From Micromonospora sp. LH3U1 (GTDB lineage Bacteria > Actinomycetota > Actinomycetes > Mycobacteriales > Micromonosporaceae): DNA of 64,000 nucleotides. The stretch is from NCBI RefSeq assembly GCF_028475105.1, contig NZ_CP116936.1, forward strand, positions 6,261,501 to 6,325,500, read 5' to 3'. The first letter of the stretch is position 1, and each line of letters opens with the position of its first letter. The notes beneath the pieces are model-generated. The model saw nothing but the letters and a program-made list of their open reading frames with translations. It searched no databases and was not told the origin of the DNA. This document shows positions 26,207 through 35,711 of this stretch, piece by piece. A program made the translations under genes and the position numbers.

Positions 26207-29188
26207 ATGGCCTTTCGGACCTGGGGCAGACTGCTGCTCACGGCGCTCGGGGTGAGTGTGCTGGCCGGGGCCGGCCAGCTCGGCGTCGCGTACGGTTTCG
26301 GCATCGTCCGGCTGACCGGCGCCTTCACCGGTACGACCGTCAACCAGTGGCCGGCCCAGCTCGTCTGGGTGGGCTGGTTCGCCGCGAACGCCGCCGTCGT
26401 CGGCGCCGTCCTGACCGGCCGCCTCGCGCGCCGCGATGCTCCGGCGGCCAGCACCGGCCGGCAGTTGGCAATCGGCGGTGCGGCCGCGCTCGGTGCCACC
26501 GTCATCGCCCCGCTCTGCATGCAGCCCGCCCGCGCCGCAGAGTTGATCTCCGTCGACCCGGTCTGGGCGGTGGGCATCTGCGCCGTACTCGGTGCGGTGA
26601 TCGGGGCGGGCGCGGCGATCGCCGTCCTGCTCCGGCCCGAGCTGGGCTGGAACATGGCGGCTGTGTCCGGCGCGGTCTGGCTGCTGGCGCTGATCTCCGT
26701 CCTACCGTCGCTCGGCACGGCCGGCCCGCTGCCGACCGTCCGGCTCGGAGTGCTGGAGCCGAGCTGGCTGAACGACGCCGCCGCACAACGGCTGGCGCTG
26801 CTCCTGCTGCCCACCGTGGCGCTGCTTGCCGGCGCCGCGACCGCCGGGCTGGCACGCTGGCGGGGCCAGGCTCCACTGGTCAGCGGGGCTACCGGGGTGG
26901 CCGGTCCGGTGCTGGTGGCGTTCGCCTACCTGATCGCCGGTCCGGGCGACGCCGTGGACCGCTACCAGGCCACCCCCTACTACGGCTCATTGATCGCGAT
27001 CCTCGCCGGCGCGCTCGGCGCGGCCGCCGCCGCGCTGCTGCGCTGGCCGGCGCGTGCCCGCGCGGCGGATTCGCAGGCGATCGAGCCCAGCGACATCCTG
27101 CGGCCACTGCCCGCCGGCCCGGCCCTGCCCAACGCCGCGTCGAAAGATTCGGCGAACGACCGGGACACCGTCGAGCGCACCGGAGCGGAGCTGGCCAACA
27201 CGGAGCCGTCGACCGGACAGCCGGCGGGCGCAGAGCTGGCCGGTGTCGCCCCAGGTCCGCGGGCCGCAGGAGACCCCGATGGGGTACGCACCGTCCCGGC
27301 CCACTGGGACTGGCCGGCGACCACCGCGAGCGGCCAACACGGTCCGACCCCCACCGCTCCGGCGAAGCCCGCATCCTGGCTGACCGATCCGACCGGTGAG
27401 TTCACCACCGGAGCGCAGACGCGCACGTCGAGCCGGGACGATGTCACCTCCCCGGCCGACACCGAGCCCTCGGCCAACACCGAGCCCTCGGCCAACACCG
27501 AGCCCTCGGCCACCGCCGACGTCAGCAGCTCGACCGGCGCCACCCCGACCAGCACCCCGGCGGGACGCGCCGATGCCGCGATTTCGACAGACGGCCCTCA
27601 GGCCGACGAGCCAACCGGCAGCGCAACGACGGGCACGAGCGGCAGGCCGACCGGTGACCGCACCATCAGCAAGAAGAACACCCCCGTCACCGACCCGGCC
27701 AGCGCGGGCCTGACCAGCGCGGGCGCACCCAGCCCCGCCACCGCCAGCGCGGGCACGAGCAGCGCGGGCACGACCAGCGCGGGCACAACCAGCGCGGGCA
27801 CGGTCGATTCCCGCACGGTCGATGCACCGCTGACGGTCAAGCCGCGACGGACCCGTAAGCCGAAGGCCAACCCGGACGCCGCCACCGCTGACTCACCCGA
27901 GGGCACGCCGCCATCGGAGTCGGCGACGACCGGCGAGACGACCACCGGCCGCACCCGAAAGGTGACCCGGCCCGGCAAATCCGCCGACAGCACCAGCTCT
28001 GGCACGGCCACCGACACTCCTGTGCCCAACCAGGAGAGCCAGGGCACCCGGCCCGGCCTGACGACCGAGCCCATCCCGGCCGCTGCCTCCGGCACGACGG
28101 CGGCAGCAACCGCCCCGACCACCGCCACCGCCACCGGCACCGGCACCGGCACCGGCACCGGCACCGGCACCGGCACGACGCAAGCACCGACCACACCGGC
28201 TACCGCAACCGGCACCACGACGCAAGCACCGGCCACTCCGACCGCCCCGACGGCCCCGACCGCCCCGACCGGCAGGACGCGAGCACCGGCCGCCCCGACC
28301 ACCGCAACCGACCCCACGCAAGCACCGACCACACCGGCCACCGCAAGCGGCCCTGGTGCGGAAGCCCCTGAAGCGTCGCGCACCTCGGCCGTCACCACCA
28401 CCGGCCAGACGGTGCCGCCGGCCGACCCGGCCAGTGATTCCGCAGCCGCCGAGGCTGGTGGAACCGGCAGCGCGCGGACCGCCACCGAGGACGGTTCCAC
28501 CGCTGGATTGTTCGGGGTCACGGCCGCCAGCGACCCGGACGCGGACCGGTGGACGCCGGCTCCGTCGGCCTGGCCGGTCACCGCCGCGTGGACAGTGCCG
28601 CCGCAGGCCGCTGATCGGGGGCCAACCGCATCCGAGCCGCTTGCCGGGCCGGTTGAGCCGACCGAGCAGACGCCGCGGCCCCGGCACCGGGCACCGCTGC
28701 CGGACTTGAGCCGGGCCAGCACATGGAACGCCTTCAACACCGCCCGCCGTGCCGGACCGACGGGGACGCAGGACAGCTCGACGGCCCAGACCACGCCGGA
28801 CGGCCCGGCCGCGACCGGTGAAACGGCCGCCCCAGCGGTACGCCCGAGCATGACAGAGCCTTCGGTCGTTCCTGGTGAGGCTGGCGCTCCCACCGCCACC
28901 GGCACCGACGACCCGGTGAACATCGACGCCACACCGGCCGCTCCGACGCCCGCCAAGGTGGCGGAGCAGCCCTCCCGACGAGGACGGCTCGGCGGTCTGT
29001 TCCGTCGCAACCGGTCCCGGGACGAGGAGAGTCGGGAGACGTCGGACGCGGCGGAACCGCTGCAGACCCAGGATGAGGAGTTCGTCGACTGGGTCGCCGG
29101 TCTGAGCAAGCCGGTGGCGGACAATGAGCCGGAGCAGGAGGATGGCCGCCGGTCGCTGCGCTCCACCGGCCGGCACCACCGCGACTGA
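26207..29188 (+). CDS. Polytopic membrane protein with long repetitive Thr/Ala/Pro tail
   Basis: This 993-residue protein starts MAFRTWGRLLLTALG. The first 290 residues carry about eight hydrophobic helices. The rest, about 650 residues, is of very low complexity: three copies of the TEPSAN unit, several SAGT units, a TGTGTG run, TAPTAPTAPTG, then a basic and acidic end RRGRLGGLFRRNRSRDEE. No known domain was recognised in the tail. The N-terminal part resembles uncharacterised actinobacterial integral membrane proteins. The tail is encoded by tandem DNA repeats in multiples of three bases, so copy number can change without breaking the frame. Function unknown. Confidence 0.7.
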   Translation: MAFRTWGRLLLTALGVSVLAGAGQLGVAYGFGIVRLTGAFTGTTVNQWPAQLVWVGWFAANAAVVGAVLTGRLARRDAPAASTGRQLAIGGAAALGATVIAPLCMQPARAAELISVDPVWAVGICAVLGAVIGAGAAIAVLLRPELGWNMAAVSGAVWLLALISVLPSLGTAGPLPTVRLGVLEPSWLNDAAAQRLALLLLPTVALLAGAATAGLARWRGQAPLVSGATGVAGPVLVAFAYLIAGPGDAVDRYQATPYYGSLIAILAGALGAAAAALLRWPARARAADSQAIEPSDILRPLPAGPALPNAASKDSANDRDTVERTGAELANTEPSTGQPAGAELAGVAPGPRAAGDPDGVRTVPAHWDWPATTASGQHGPTPTAPAKPASWLTDPTGEFTTGAQTRTSSRDDVTSPADTEPSANTEPSANTEPSATADVSSSTGATPTSTPAGRADAAISTDGPQADEPTGSATTGTSGRPTGDRTISKKNTPVTDPASAGLTSAGAPSPATASAGTSSAGTTSAGTTSAGTVDSRTVDAPLTVKPRRTRKPKANPDAATADSPEGTPPSESATTGETTTGRTRKVTRPGKSADSTSSGTATDTPVPNQESQGTRPGLTTEPIPAAASGTTAAATAPTTATATGTGTGTGTGTGTGTTQAPTTPATATGTTTQAPATPTAPTAPTAPTGRTRAPAAPTTATDPTQAPTTPATASGPGAEAPEASRTSAVTTTGQTVPPADPASDSAAAEAGGTGSARTATEDGSTAGLFGVTAASDPDADRWTPAPSAWPVTAAWTVPPQAADRGPTASEPLAGPVEPTEQTPRPRHRAPLPDLSRASTWNAFNTARRAGPTGTQDSSTAQTTPDGPAATGETAAPAVRPSMTEPSVVPGEAGAPTATGTDDPVNIDATPAAPTPAKVAEQPSRRGRLGGLFRRNRSRDEESRETSDAAEPLQTQDEEFVDWVAGLSKPVADNEPEQEDGRRSLRSTGRHHRD
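27461..27514 (+). repeat. 18-base tandem repeat, three copies, in the membrane protein gene
   Basis: The unit accgagccctcggccaac is repeated three times with the last copy diverging at its end, encoding TEPSAN. A second set of 15-base units (gcgggcacgaccagc and variants) lies at about 27745-27805 and encodes the SAGT repeats. Confidence 0.85.
28133..28174 (+). repeat. Hexanucleotide accggc repeat, seven perfect copies
   Basis: Seven uninterrupted accggc units encode alternating Thr-Gly inside the repetitive tail of the membrane protein. The unit length preserves frame. Uninterrupted short repeats of this kind are prone to copy-number change by slippage. Confidence 0.9.
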
Positions 29189-29235
29189 CCTCACCAACGG
29201 CGCGTCGGAACGCCGATCGGTCGACCCACCTCGCT

Positions 29236-29312
29236 TGATCCACTCCGGTTCACTGATGTCGGGCTGTCCCACCCGCCTGGACACCGCGACATCAGTGAAC
29301 CCGAGTGGATCA
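29236..29312. repeat. 77-bp palindromic repeat, copy 1
   Basis: Arms of 26 bp (tgatccactccggttcactg at the left end, one mismatch) surround a 25-base centre with a further tgtcc/ggaca stem. It lies between the convergent membrane protein and thiC genes. The element is alignable without gaps over all 77 bases to 42161-42237 (58 of 77 identical by my count), with identical last 11 bases cgagtggatca. It is therefore one copy of a dispersed repeat rather than a lone terminator, though it may also terminate transcription. Confidence 0.85.
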
Positions 29313-29358
29313 CCCCGCACCGGGCGGACGGGCCGCGCTGCCCGGAGCGCGGGACAGG

Positions 29359-30950
<1,592 letters not shown>

Positions 30951-30968
30951 GACTGCCTCCCTTGGAAT

Positions 30969-31754
30969 TCAAGCGGACCAGCCGAAGTGGTTCAGCGGCC
31001 CGCGCCCCGCGCCCAGCTCCCAACTCCGCGCGCCGGTCAGCGCGCGGAGCACGTATTCCTTGGCGGCCCCTACCGCCGCCGGCACCGGATCGCCCAGCGC
31101 GAGCCGCACCGCGATCGCCGCCGAGAACGAGCACCCCGTGCCGTGGGTGTGCCGGGTGGCCACCCGGGGTGCGCGCAACAGGGTGGTGACGCCGCCGCCG
31201 TGCAGCACGTCGACCGCCTCGCCTCCGTCCAGGTCACCGCCCGTGACCACGACGTACTCCGGGCCGCCGGCAACGAGAGCCTCGGCGGCCACGACCATCC
31301 CGGCCACGTCGTCCACCGGGCGCCCCGTGATGGCGGCGGCCTCCGCGCAGTTCGGCGTCGCCACCCTGGCGTACGGCAGCAGCCGCTCGACCGCCTCCAC
31401 CACGCCGAGCCGGTGGCCACTGGTGGCAACCAGCACCGGGTCGACGACAAGCTGGGGCAGCCGGCCGTCCCGTGCGGCCTCGGCTACCACGTCGGCGACC
31501 GCCGGGGTGCCGAGCATCCCCGTCTTGACCGCGCGGACGGTGAAGTCGGCGAGCACGCTGTCCAACTGCTCGGTGACCGTGCGCGGAGGTAGCGGCAGCA
31601 CCGCGTCGACACCCCGGGTGTTCTGCGCGGTGACCGCCGTGAGGACGCTGGTGCCGTACGCGCCCAGCGCGGCGAAGACCTTGAGGTCGGCCTGGATGCC
31701 CGCGCCGCCGCCGGAGTCTGAGCCGGCGATGGTGAGGATGGTGCTCGGGGTCAT
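30969..31754 (-). CDS. thiD: Hydroxymethylpyrimidine (phosphate) kinase
   Basis: This 261-residue ribokinase-fold enzyme phosphorylates HMP and HMP-P for thiamine synthesis. Motifs: TIAGSDSGGGAGIQADLKVF at the N-terminus and HTHGTGCSFSAAIAV with the anion hole and catalytic region. The start MTPSTILTIAG has gaggaaag upstream; the longer frame adds residues read from repeats. There is an 83-base gap to the upstream thiE paralogue, partly filled by a direct repeat and one arm of a palindrome. It is followed by thiC. Confidence 0.94.
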   Translation of the reverse strand: MTPSTILTIAGSDSGGGAGIQADLKVFAALGAYGTSVLTAVTAQNTRGVDAVLPLPPRTVTEQLDSVLADFTVRAVKTGMLGTPAVADVVAEAARDGRLPQLVVDPVLVATSGHRLGVVEAVERLLPYARVATPNCAEAAAITGRPVDDVAGMVVAAEALVAGGPEYVVVTGGDLDGGEAVDVLHGGGVTTLLRAPRVATRHTHGTGCSFSAAIAVRLALGDPVPAAVGAAKEYVLRALTGARSWELGAGRGPLNHFGWSA

Positions 31755-31765
31755 CTTTCCTCTTT

Positions 31766-31816
31766 GGTTGCGGTTGAGGGCTGCGGGGCGTGGGTGGTTG
31801 CGGTTTGGGGCTGCGG
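31766..31816. repeat. Imperfect 21-bp direct repeat upstream of thiD
   Basis: ggttgcggttgagggctgcgg (31766-31786) recurs at 31796-31816 with two differences. The second copy overlaps the left arm of the palindrome at 31807-31880. The spacing of 30 bases suggests duplication at the palindrome's edge. Confidence 0.6.
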
Positions 31817-31880
31817 CCGACCGTGCCCACGCAGGGATCAAGCCTGACCGCCCGGAGTGGGCACGGTCGGCCGCAGCCCC
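31807..31880. repeat. Perfect 24-bp inverted repeat overlapping the thiE paralogue's 3' end
   Basis: The left arm 31807-31830 starts ggggctgcggccgaccgtgc; the right arm 31857-31880 is its exact reverse complement; the loop is 26 bases. The right arm and half of the loop are coding: they supply the last 14 or so residues and stop codon of the thiE paralogue. It lies inside the thi operon between that gene and thiD, so if it forms in RNA it would affect thiD-thiC expression. Confidence 0.85.
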
Positions 31881-32521
31881 GTTCGTGGGGGCCTGCTGCC
31901 TCCGTGGCGGCTTTTAGAGGGCTTGGGGGTGACCGCCTCTTGGAAAGCATTGATCAGGGTGGTGGCTGTTTCGGTGGGGTCTTTGGCTCGCATCAGTGCG
32001 CCCAGCACTGCCACCCCGACGGCTCCTGCCTCGATGCAGGCGGTTACCTGTTCTGGGGTCTCGACTCCGCCGAGGGCCAGCAGGGGCACCGGGCTGACCT
32101 CGATCAGCTTGCGCAGCCCCTCCGGGCGCAGGGGTGGGCCGTAGCCGGGTTTCGTCCTCGTCGGCCACACCGGGGACACGGTGGCGTAGTGCTCTGTGGT
32201 CAGGCGGTCGAGCTCGGTGCGGTTGTGGCAGGAGCGGCCGACGAGTTGGTGGGTCGGTGGCGGGTACGGGCCGGCGGCCGGCAAGTGGACGGCGTCGCCG
32301 CCGAGCGGATCGGGGCCGGCCACGATGAGGGTTCCGCCGACGTCGACGAGGATCGCGCGCAGGTCGGCGGCGAGGGCCGCGCGCTCGGCGCGGGGCAGGT
32401 CCTTCTCCCGGAGCACCACCCAGCGCACTCCCCCGGCCACCGCCCCCGCCACCACCCGGTCGAGCCCGCCCCGCGCCACGAGCCGATCGGTCAACACGAC
32501 AACACCGGACGGCGGGGTCAC
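31838..32521 (-). CDS. Second ThiE/TenI-like thiamine phosphate synthase family protein
   Basis: This 227-residue TIM-barrel protein of the ThiE/TenI family has VVVLTDR, WVVLREKDLP, SPVWPTRTKPGYGP and LLALGGVETPEQV. Compared with the true ThiE upstream in the operon it lacks the VNDR and GHVGADD pyrophosphate-loop signatures. It may therefore be a TenI-like thiazole tautomerase, which would fit next to thiO-thiS-thiG. The GTG start overlaps the thiG stop (GTGA). The last 25 residues (SKSRHGGSRPPRTGLRPTV onwards) are not family-like and partly come from the palindrome. Confidence 0.75.
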   Translation of the reverse strand: MTPPSGVVVLTDRLVARGGLDRVVAGAVAGGVRWVVLREKDLPRAERAALAADLRAILVDVGGTLIVAGPDPLGGDAVHLPAAGPYPPPTHQLVGRSCHNRTELDRLTTEHYATVSPVWPTRTKPGYGPPLRPEGLRKLIEVSPVPLLALGGVETPEQVTACIEAGAVGVAVLGALMRAKDPTETATTLINAFQEAVTPKPSKSRHGGSRPPRTGLRPTVPTPGGQA

Positions 32522-33297
32522 AGGTCGGGTCTTCCCTCGTCAGGTGTGGAGGGAAGCGCGTGGAAGCGACGGGCGATCCGGCCGGCGCCTGCGGCCAGTC
32601 GGCCCGCCTCGACCGCGTAGCGCATCGCGGTGGCCATCGCCACCGGGTCCGCGGCCCGGGTCACCGCGCTTGCCAGCAGCACCGCGTCGCAGCCCAATTC
32701 CATGGCGAGGGCCGCATCGGATGCGGTGCCGATGCCGGCGTCGAGGATCACCGGCACGTCCACACCCTGACGGATCAGCCGGATGTGGTGCGGGTTGCCG
32801 ATGCCGAGCCCCGAACCGATCGGGGAGCCGGCCGGCATCACCGCGGCACAGCCCACGTCGGCGAGCCGGCGGGCCAGCACCGGGTCGTCGCTGGTGTACG
32901 GCAGCACGGTGAAGCCGTCGCCGACCAGTTCCTCGGCGGCGCGGAGCAGTTCCACCCCGTCGGGCAGCAGCGTCCGCTCGTCGCCGATCACCTCCAGCTT
33001 GACCCAGTCGGTGTCGAACGCGTCCCGGGCCAGCCGGGCCACCTTCACCGCCTCGGTCGCCGTGTGGCAGCCGGCGGTGTTCGGCAGCAGCCGTACCCCG
33101 CACCGGTCCAGCAGTTCCAGCAGCCCTCCGGTGGAGCCCGGCGCCGTGCCCACCCGACGCAGCGCCAGGGTGACGAGCTCGGTGCCGGACGCCCGGATCG
33201 CCTGCTCCAGCACGTGCAGGTTCGCGGCGCCGCCGGTGCCGAGGATCAGCCGTGAGGTGAACGTCTCCCCACCCAGCTCGAATGGCACGCCGCTCAC
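32518..33297 (-). CDS. thiG: Thiazole synthase
   Basis: This 259-residue TIM barrel condenses deoxyxylulose-5-phosphate, dehydroglycine and ThiS-thiocarboxylate sulfur into the thiamine thiazole. It has FTSRLILGTGG at the start, the Schiff-base lysine K100 in DTDWVKLEVIGD, AVMPAGSPIGSG and DAGIGTASDAALAMELGCDAVL. It is coupled to thiS (GTG overlapping its TGA) and to the thiE paralogue. It uses a glycine oxidase (ThiO) rather than ThiH as dehydroglycine source, as expected in an aerobic actinomycete. Confidence 0.96.
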   Translation of the reverse strand: MSGVPFELGGETFTSRLILGTGGAANLHVLEQAIRASGTELVTLALRRVGTAPGSTGGLLELLDRCGVRLLPNTAGCHTATEAVKVARLARDAFDTDWVKLEVIGDERTLLPDGVELLRAAEELVGDGFTVLPYTSDDPVLARRLADVGCAAVMPAGSPIGSGLGIGNPHHIRLIRQGVDVPVILDAGIGTASDAALAMELGCDAVLLASAVTRAADPVAMATAMRYAVEAGRLAAGAGRIARRFHALPSTPDEGRPDL

Positions 33298-33494
33298 CCG
33301 CCCTGCGCCGCGGTGAGCACCTCGACGCGGTCACCGTCGCGCAGCACCCGGGCCGGCCAGCCAGCCCGGGGCACCACCTCGCCGTTGACCGCGACCGCCA
33401 CCCCACGCTGCTGAGGCACGACGTCGCGGACCAGGTCCGCCACCGAAACACCGTCGGGGACGCTGCGTCCGGCCCCGTTCACCGTCAACTCCAC
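33294..33494 (-). CDS. thiS: Sulfur carrier protein ThiS
   Basis: This 66-residue ubiquitin-like protein ends in the required Gly-Gly (TAAQGG), the site of adenylation and thiocarboxylate formation. MELTVNGAGRSVPDGVSVADL is the usual N-terminus. Its ATG lies inside the end of thiO (10-base overlap), and its stop overlaps thiG. The activating enzyme (ThiF/MoeB type) is not in the window. Confidence 0.93.
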   Translation of the reverse strand: MELTVNGAGRSVPDGVSVADLVRDVVPQQRGVAVAVNGEVVPRAGWPARVLRDGDRVEVLTAAQGG

Positions 33495-34696
33495 CGGTCC
33501 CCCTCCGTTGCCCGTTCAGGTCCGCCCGTCCCGACCGCCCCGGAACCGACCGAGCCGGAACCGACTCCCCCGGCACCGGCCGAGCCGGCACCGCCGAAGC
33601 GGTCGGCCCGGAAGGGCGCGAGCAGCCGGTCGGGTACGCCGGTGAGCACCAGGTCGGCGATCAGGTCGGCGGTGATCGGGGTCAGCACGATGCCGTGGCG
33701 GTGGTGCCCGGTGGCGGCCAGGACGTCCGGCCGGCCGGGTAGCGGCCCGAGGATCGGCGCGTTGTCCGGGGTGCCCGGGCGCAGCCCGGCGACCGCCTCG
33801 ACCAGGTCGTACTCGGCCAGCTCGGGCAGCAGGTCGATGCCGGCGCGGAGTAGGCGCTGCACGGCACCTGCGGTGACCGTGGTGTCCGACCGCTCCTCGA
33901 CCGTCGCGCCGAGCACGACCTCGCCGTCGGCGCGGGGCACCAGGTAGGCAGGCTCGCCGTCGGCGTACCCCCGGATCACGTGCCGGAAGCCCGGCGCGAC
34001 GCCATCGGGCGCGCGTAGCCGGAGGATCTGGCCCTTCACCGGACGCACGGGCAGGCCGGTGAGACCGGCGGCCCCGCAGCCGGCGGCGACCACGGTGATC
34101 CGCGCGTCCACTTCGGACAGACGCTGGACCGCGTGCGGCACGAGCACCGCGCCGGCCCGCTGCGCGGCCGTGCGCAGCGCCGGCACCAGCAGTCGGGGGT
34201 CGACCTGGTGGTCGGTGGGCGCGAGCGCGCCGCCGCGCACCCGTGGGGCGAGCGCCGGCTCGCGGTCGCGCAGCTCGCTGGGGCGCAGCGGGGTCACGGG
34301 CAGACCCAAACCCTGCTGGTACGCCCAGAGCCTGCGCGCCTCGGCCAGGTCGTCGCCGGTCAGCCCGACCATGAGGGTGCCCTCGGTCCGGTAGCCGATG
34401 TCGGCGCCGGTAGCCGCCGTCAGCTCGGCGGCGAACTCCGGCCAGCGGGCGGCGGATGCCAGCAGCAGCGCGGTCAGATCCCGCTCACCGAAGTACGCCT
34501 CGGAGACCGGGGAGAGCATGCCTGCGGCCACCGCCGACGCCCCCGAGCCGGACGCCGGATCGTGGACCACCACTCGCAGCCCTCGGGCGGCGCAGCGCCA
34601 GGCGATCGCCAGCCCGATCGGCCCCGCCCCCACCACCGCGACGTCCGGCCGGACCCGGTCGCTCGATCGCGGTGACGGGAACCGGCCGGTCAGCAC
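33485..34696 (-). CDS. thiO: Glycine oxidase ThiO
   Basis: This 403-residue FAD-dependent amine oxidase makes dehydroglycine for ThiG. Motifs: dinucleotide fold VAVVGAGPIGLAIAW, PVKGQILRLRAP, and the C-terminal FAD loop GLRPGTPDNAPILGP with ATGHHRHGIVLTPITA. The start is GTG at 34696, seven bases inside thiE. The C-terminal 35 residues are Gly/Ser/Ala repeats (GSAGAGGVGSGSVGSG), an unusual low-complexity tail not needed for the fold. Confidence 0.93.
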   Translation of the reverse strand: MLTGRFPSPRSSDRVRPDVAVVGAGPIGLAIAWRCAARGLRVVVHDPASGSGASAVAAGMLSPVSEAYFGERDLTALLLASAARWPEFAAELTAATGADIGYRTEGTLMVGLTGDDLAEARRLWAYQQGLGLPVTPLRPSELRDREPALAPRVRGGALAPTDHQVDPRLLVPALRTAAQRAGAVLVPHAVQRLSEVDARITVVAAGCGAAGLTGLPVRPVKGQILRLRAPDGVAPGFRHVIRGYADGEPAYLVPRADGEVVLGATVEERSDTTVTAGAVQRLLRAGIDLLPELAEYDLVEAVAGLRPGTPDNAPILGPLPGRPDVLAATGHHRHGIVLTPITADLIADLVLTGVPDRLLAPFRADRFGGAGSAGAGGVGSGSVGSGAVGTGGPERATEGDRWS

Positions 34697-35316
34697 GTCA
34701 GAGCCTCGATCAGTTCGGCGGTCGCCCGAGCGGGGTCGGCTGCAGCGGAGAGAGCACCGACGACCGCAACCCCGTACGCCCCAGCGGCTCGCAGAGCCGG
34801 CACGTGGGCGGCGGTGACCCCGCCGATCGCGATGACCGGCACGTCCACGGCGTCGGTGACCGCGCGTACTCCCGCAGGGCCGATCGGATCCGGCAGCCCG
34901 GTCTTGGTGCTGGTGGTGTGGCACGGCCCGACACCCAGGTAGCTGGCTCCCGCCGCGACGGCCTCGGTCGCCGTTCCCGGCGCGCGGGCGGTGGCTCCCA
35001 GCACGCCGGTGGGGCCGAGCACCCGGCGGGCGGCGGCGACCGGCAGGTCGTCCGCGCCGACGTGCCCGCCGGCGGCGCCCACCGCCAGCGCCACGTGCAA
35101 GCGGTCGTTGACCAGGCAGGTCGCCCCGTACGACGCGCAGAGCGCCAGCACCCGCTGGGCCAGGTCGTACGCCTCGCGGTCGGTGGCGGAATCCTCGACC
35201 CGGACCTGCACCACCAGGTCGGCGCGGGCCGCAGTGAGGGCGGCCCGGACCACGGTGAGTGGGTCCCGGCCGGGTCGGGTGTCGGTGATCAGATGCAGTC
35301 GCCCCAGGGACGGCAC
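34690..35316 (-). CDS. thiE: Thiamine phosphate synthase
   Basis: This 208-residue TIM barrel joins HMP pyrophosphate and thiazole phosphate. Motifs: LHLITDTR, VQVRVEDS, CLVNDRLHVA, GHVGADDLPV, YLGVGPCHTTSTKTGLP and VIAIGGV. All catalytic loops are present, so this is the functional ThiE of the two paralogues. It is the first gene after the TPP riboswitch, with GTG start and gggagg nine bases upstream. The ribosome-binding site is contiguous with the 3' strand of the riboswitch, which suggests control at translation start. Confidence 0.94.
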   Translation of the reverse strand: MPSLGRLHLITDTRPGRDPLTVVRAALTAARADLVVQVRVEDSATDREAYDLAQRVLALCASYGATCLVNDRLHVALAVGAAGGHVGADDLPVAAARRVLGPTGVLGATARAPGTATEAVAAGASYLGVGPCHTTSTKTGLPDPIGPAGVRAVTDAVDVPVIAIGGVTAAHVPALRAAGAYGVAVVGALSAAADPARATAELIEALTC

Positions 35317-35321
35317 GGCAA

Positions 35322-35415
35322 CGCTCCTCCCTGCGCCGGCATTACCCGGATCAGGTTCGACGGTCGGGGGCTGTCAGCCCCCCTCTCAGCCCGGTACACC
35401 GGGCTCCCGTGGGTT
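35322..35415 (-). promoter_or_regulatory. TPP riboswitch (THI element) of the thi operon
   Basis: On the minus strand the conserved CTGAGAG (35383-35389) is followed by a variable GC-rich hairpin and the pyrophosphate-sensor core GAACCTGATCCGGGTAATGC, then GGCGCAGGGAGG. These are the invariant TPP aptamer segments. The last helix merges with the thiE Shine-Dalgarno sequence. It should repress thiE and the coupled genes behind it when thiamine pyrophosphate is plentiful. Confidence 0.95.
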
Positions 35416-35711
35416 ACTTGCGTGTCACCGTACGACAGATCCGCGGGTCTGCCAAGGGAGGGGTCGGCGGGCCGGGGCGGCGGAATCGGTTGGGCGCTTC
35501 ATCCCGGTCCTGTTCGGAATGTCGCCTGCCGTTGCAGAACCGTTACCCGCCGGCATCTTGCCGGACATTGAGCCAGCCGAATTAATTTGTTCAGCGATTC
35601 GACAAAATGTTGGCGGAGGCACCCTGGCACGGTGTCACCACCGGCTCCATCTGGGACGGTCTTCGGCGAGCCGGCTCCCGCGATTCCTGTCACTACGACA
35701 TAGGAGGCGGC
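35416..35711. other. Divergent intergenic region between thi operon and secreted protein gene
   Basis: About 300 bases carrying the promoters of the thi operon (minus) and the large secreted protein gene (plus). The middle (35575-35620) has an AT-rich stretch, aattaatttgttcagcgatt, rare here and a likely plus-strand promoter area. No coding signal was seen. Confidence 0.5.

Noticed and set aside
27461..28174. Possible CRISPR-like array in the repeat-rich gene
   Set aside because: Repeats are short, contiguous and in frame, with no unique spacers; they encode the protein's own low-complexity tail.
29236..29312. Palindrome as an ordinary transcription terminator only
   Set aside because: Its ungapped 77-base homology with 42161-42237 needs a repeat-family explanation; termination may be a secondary role.
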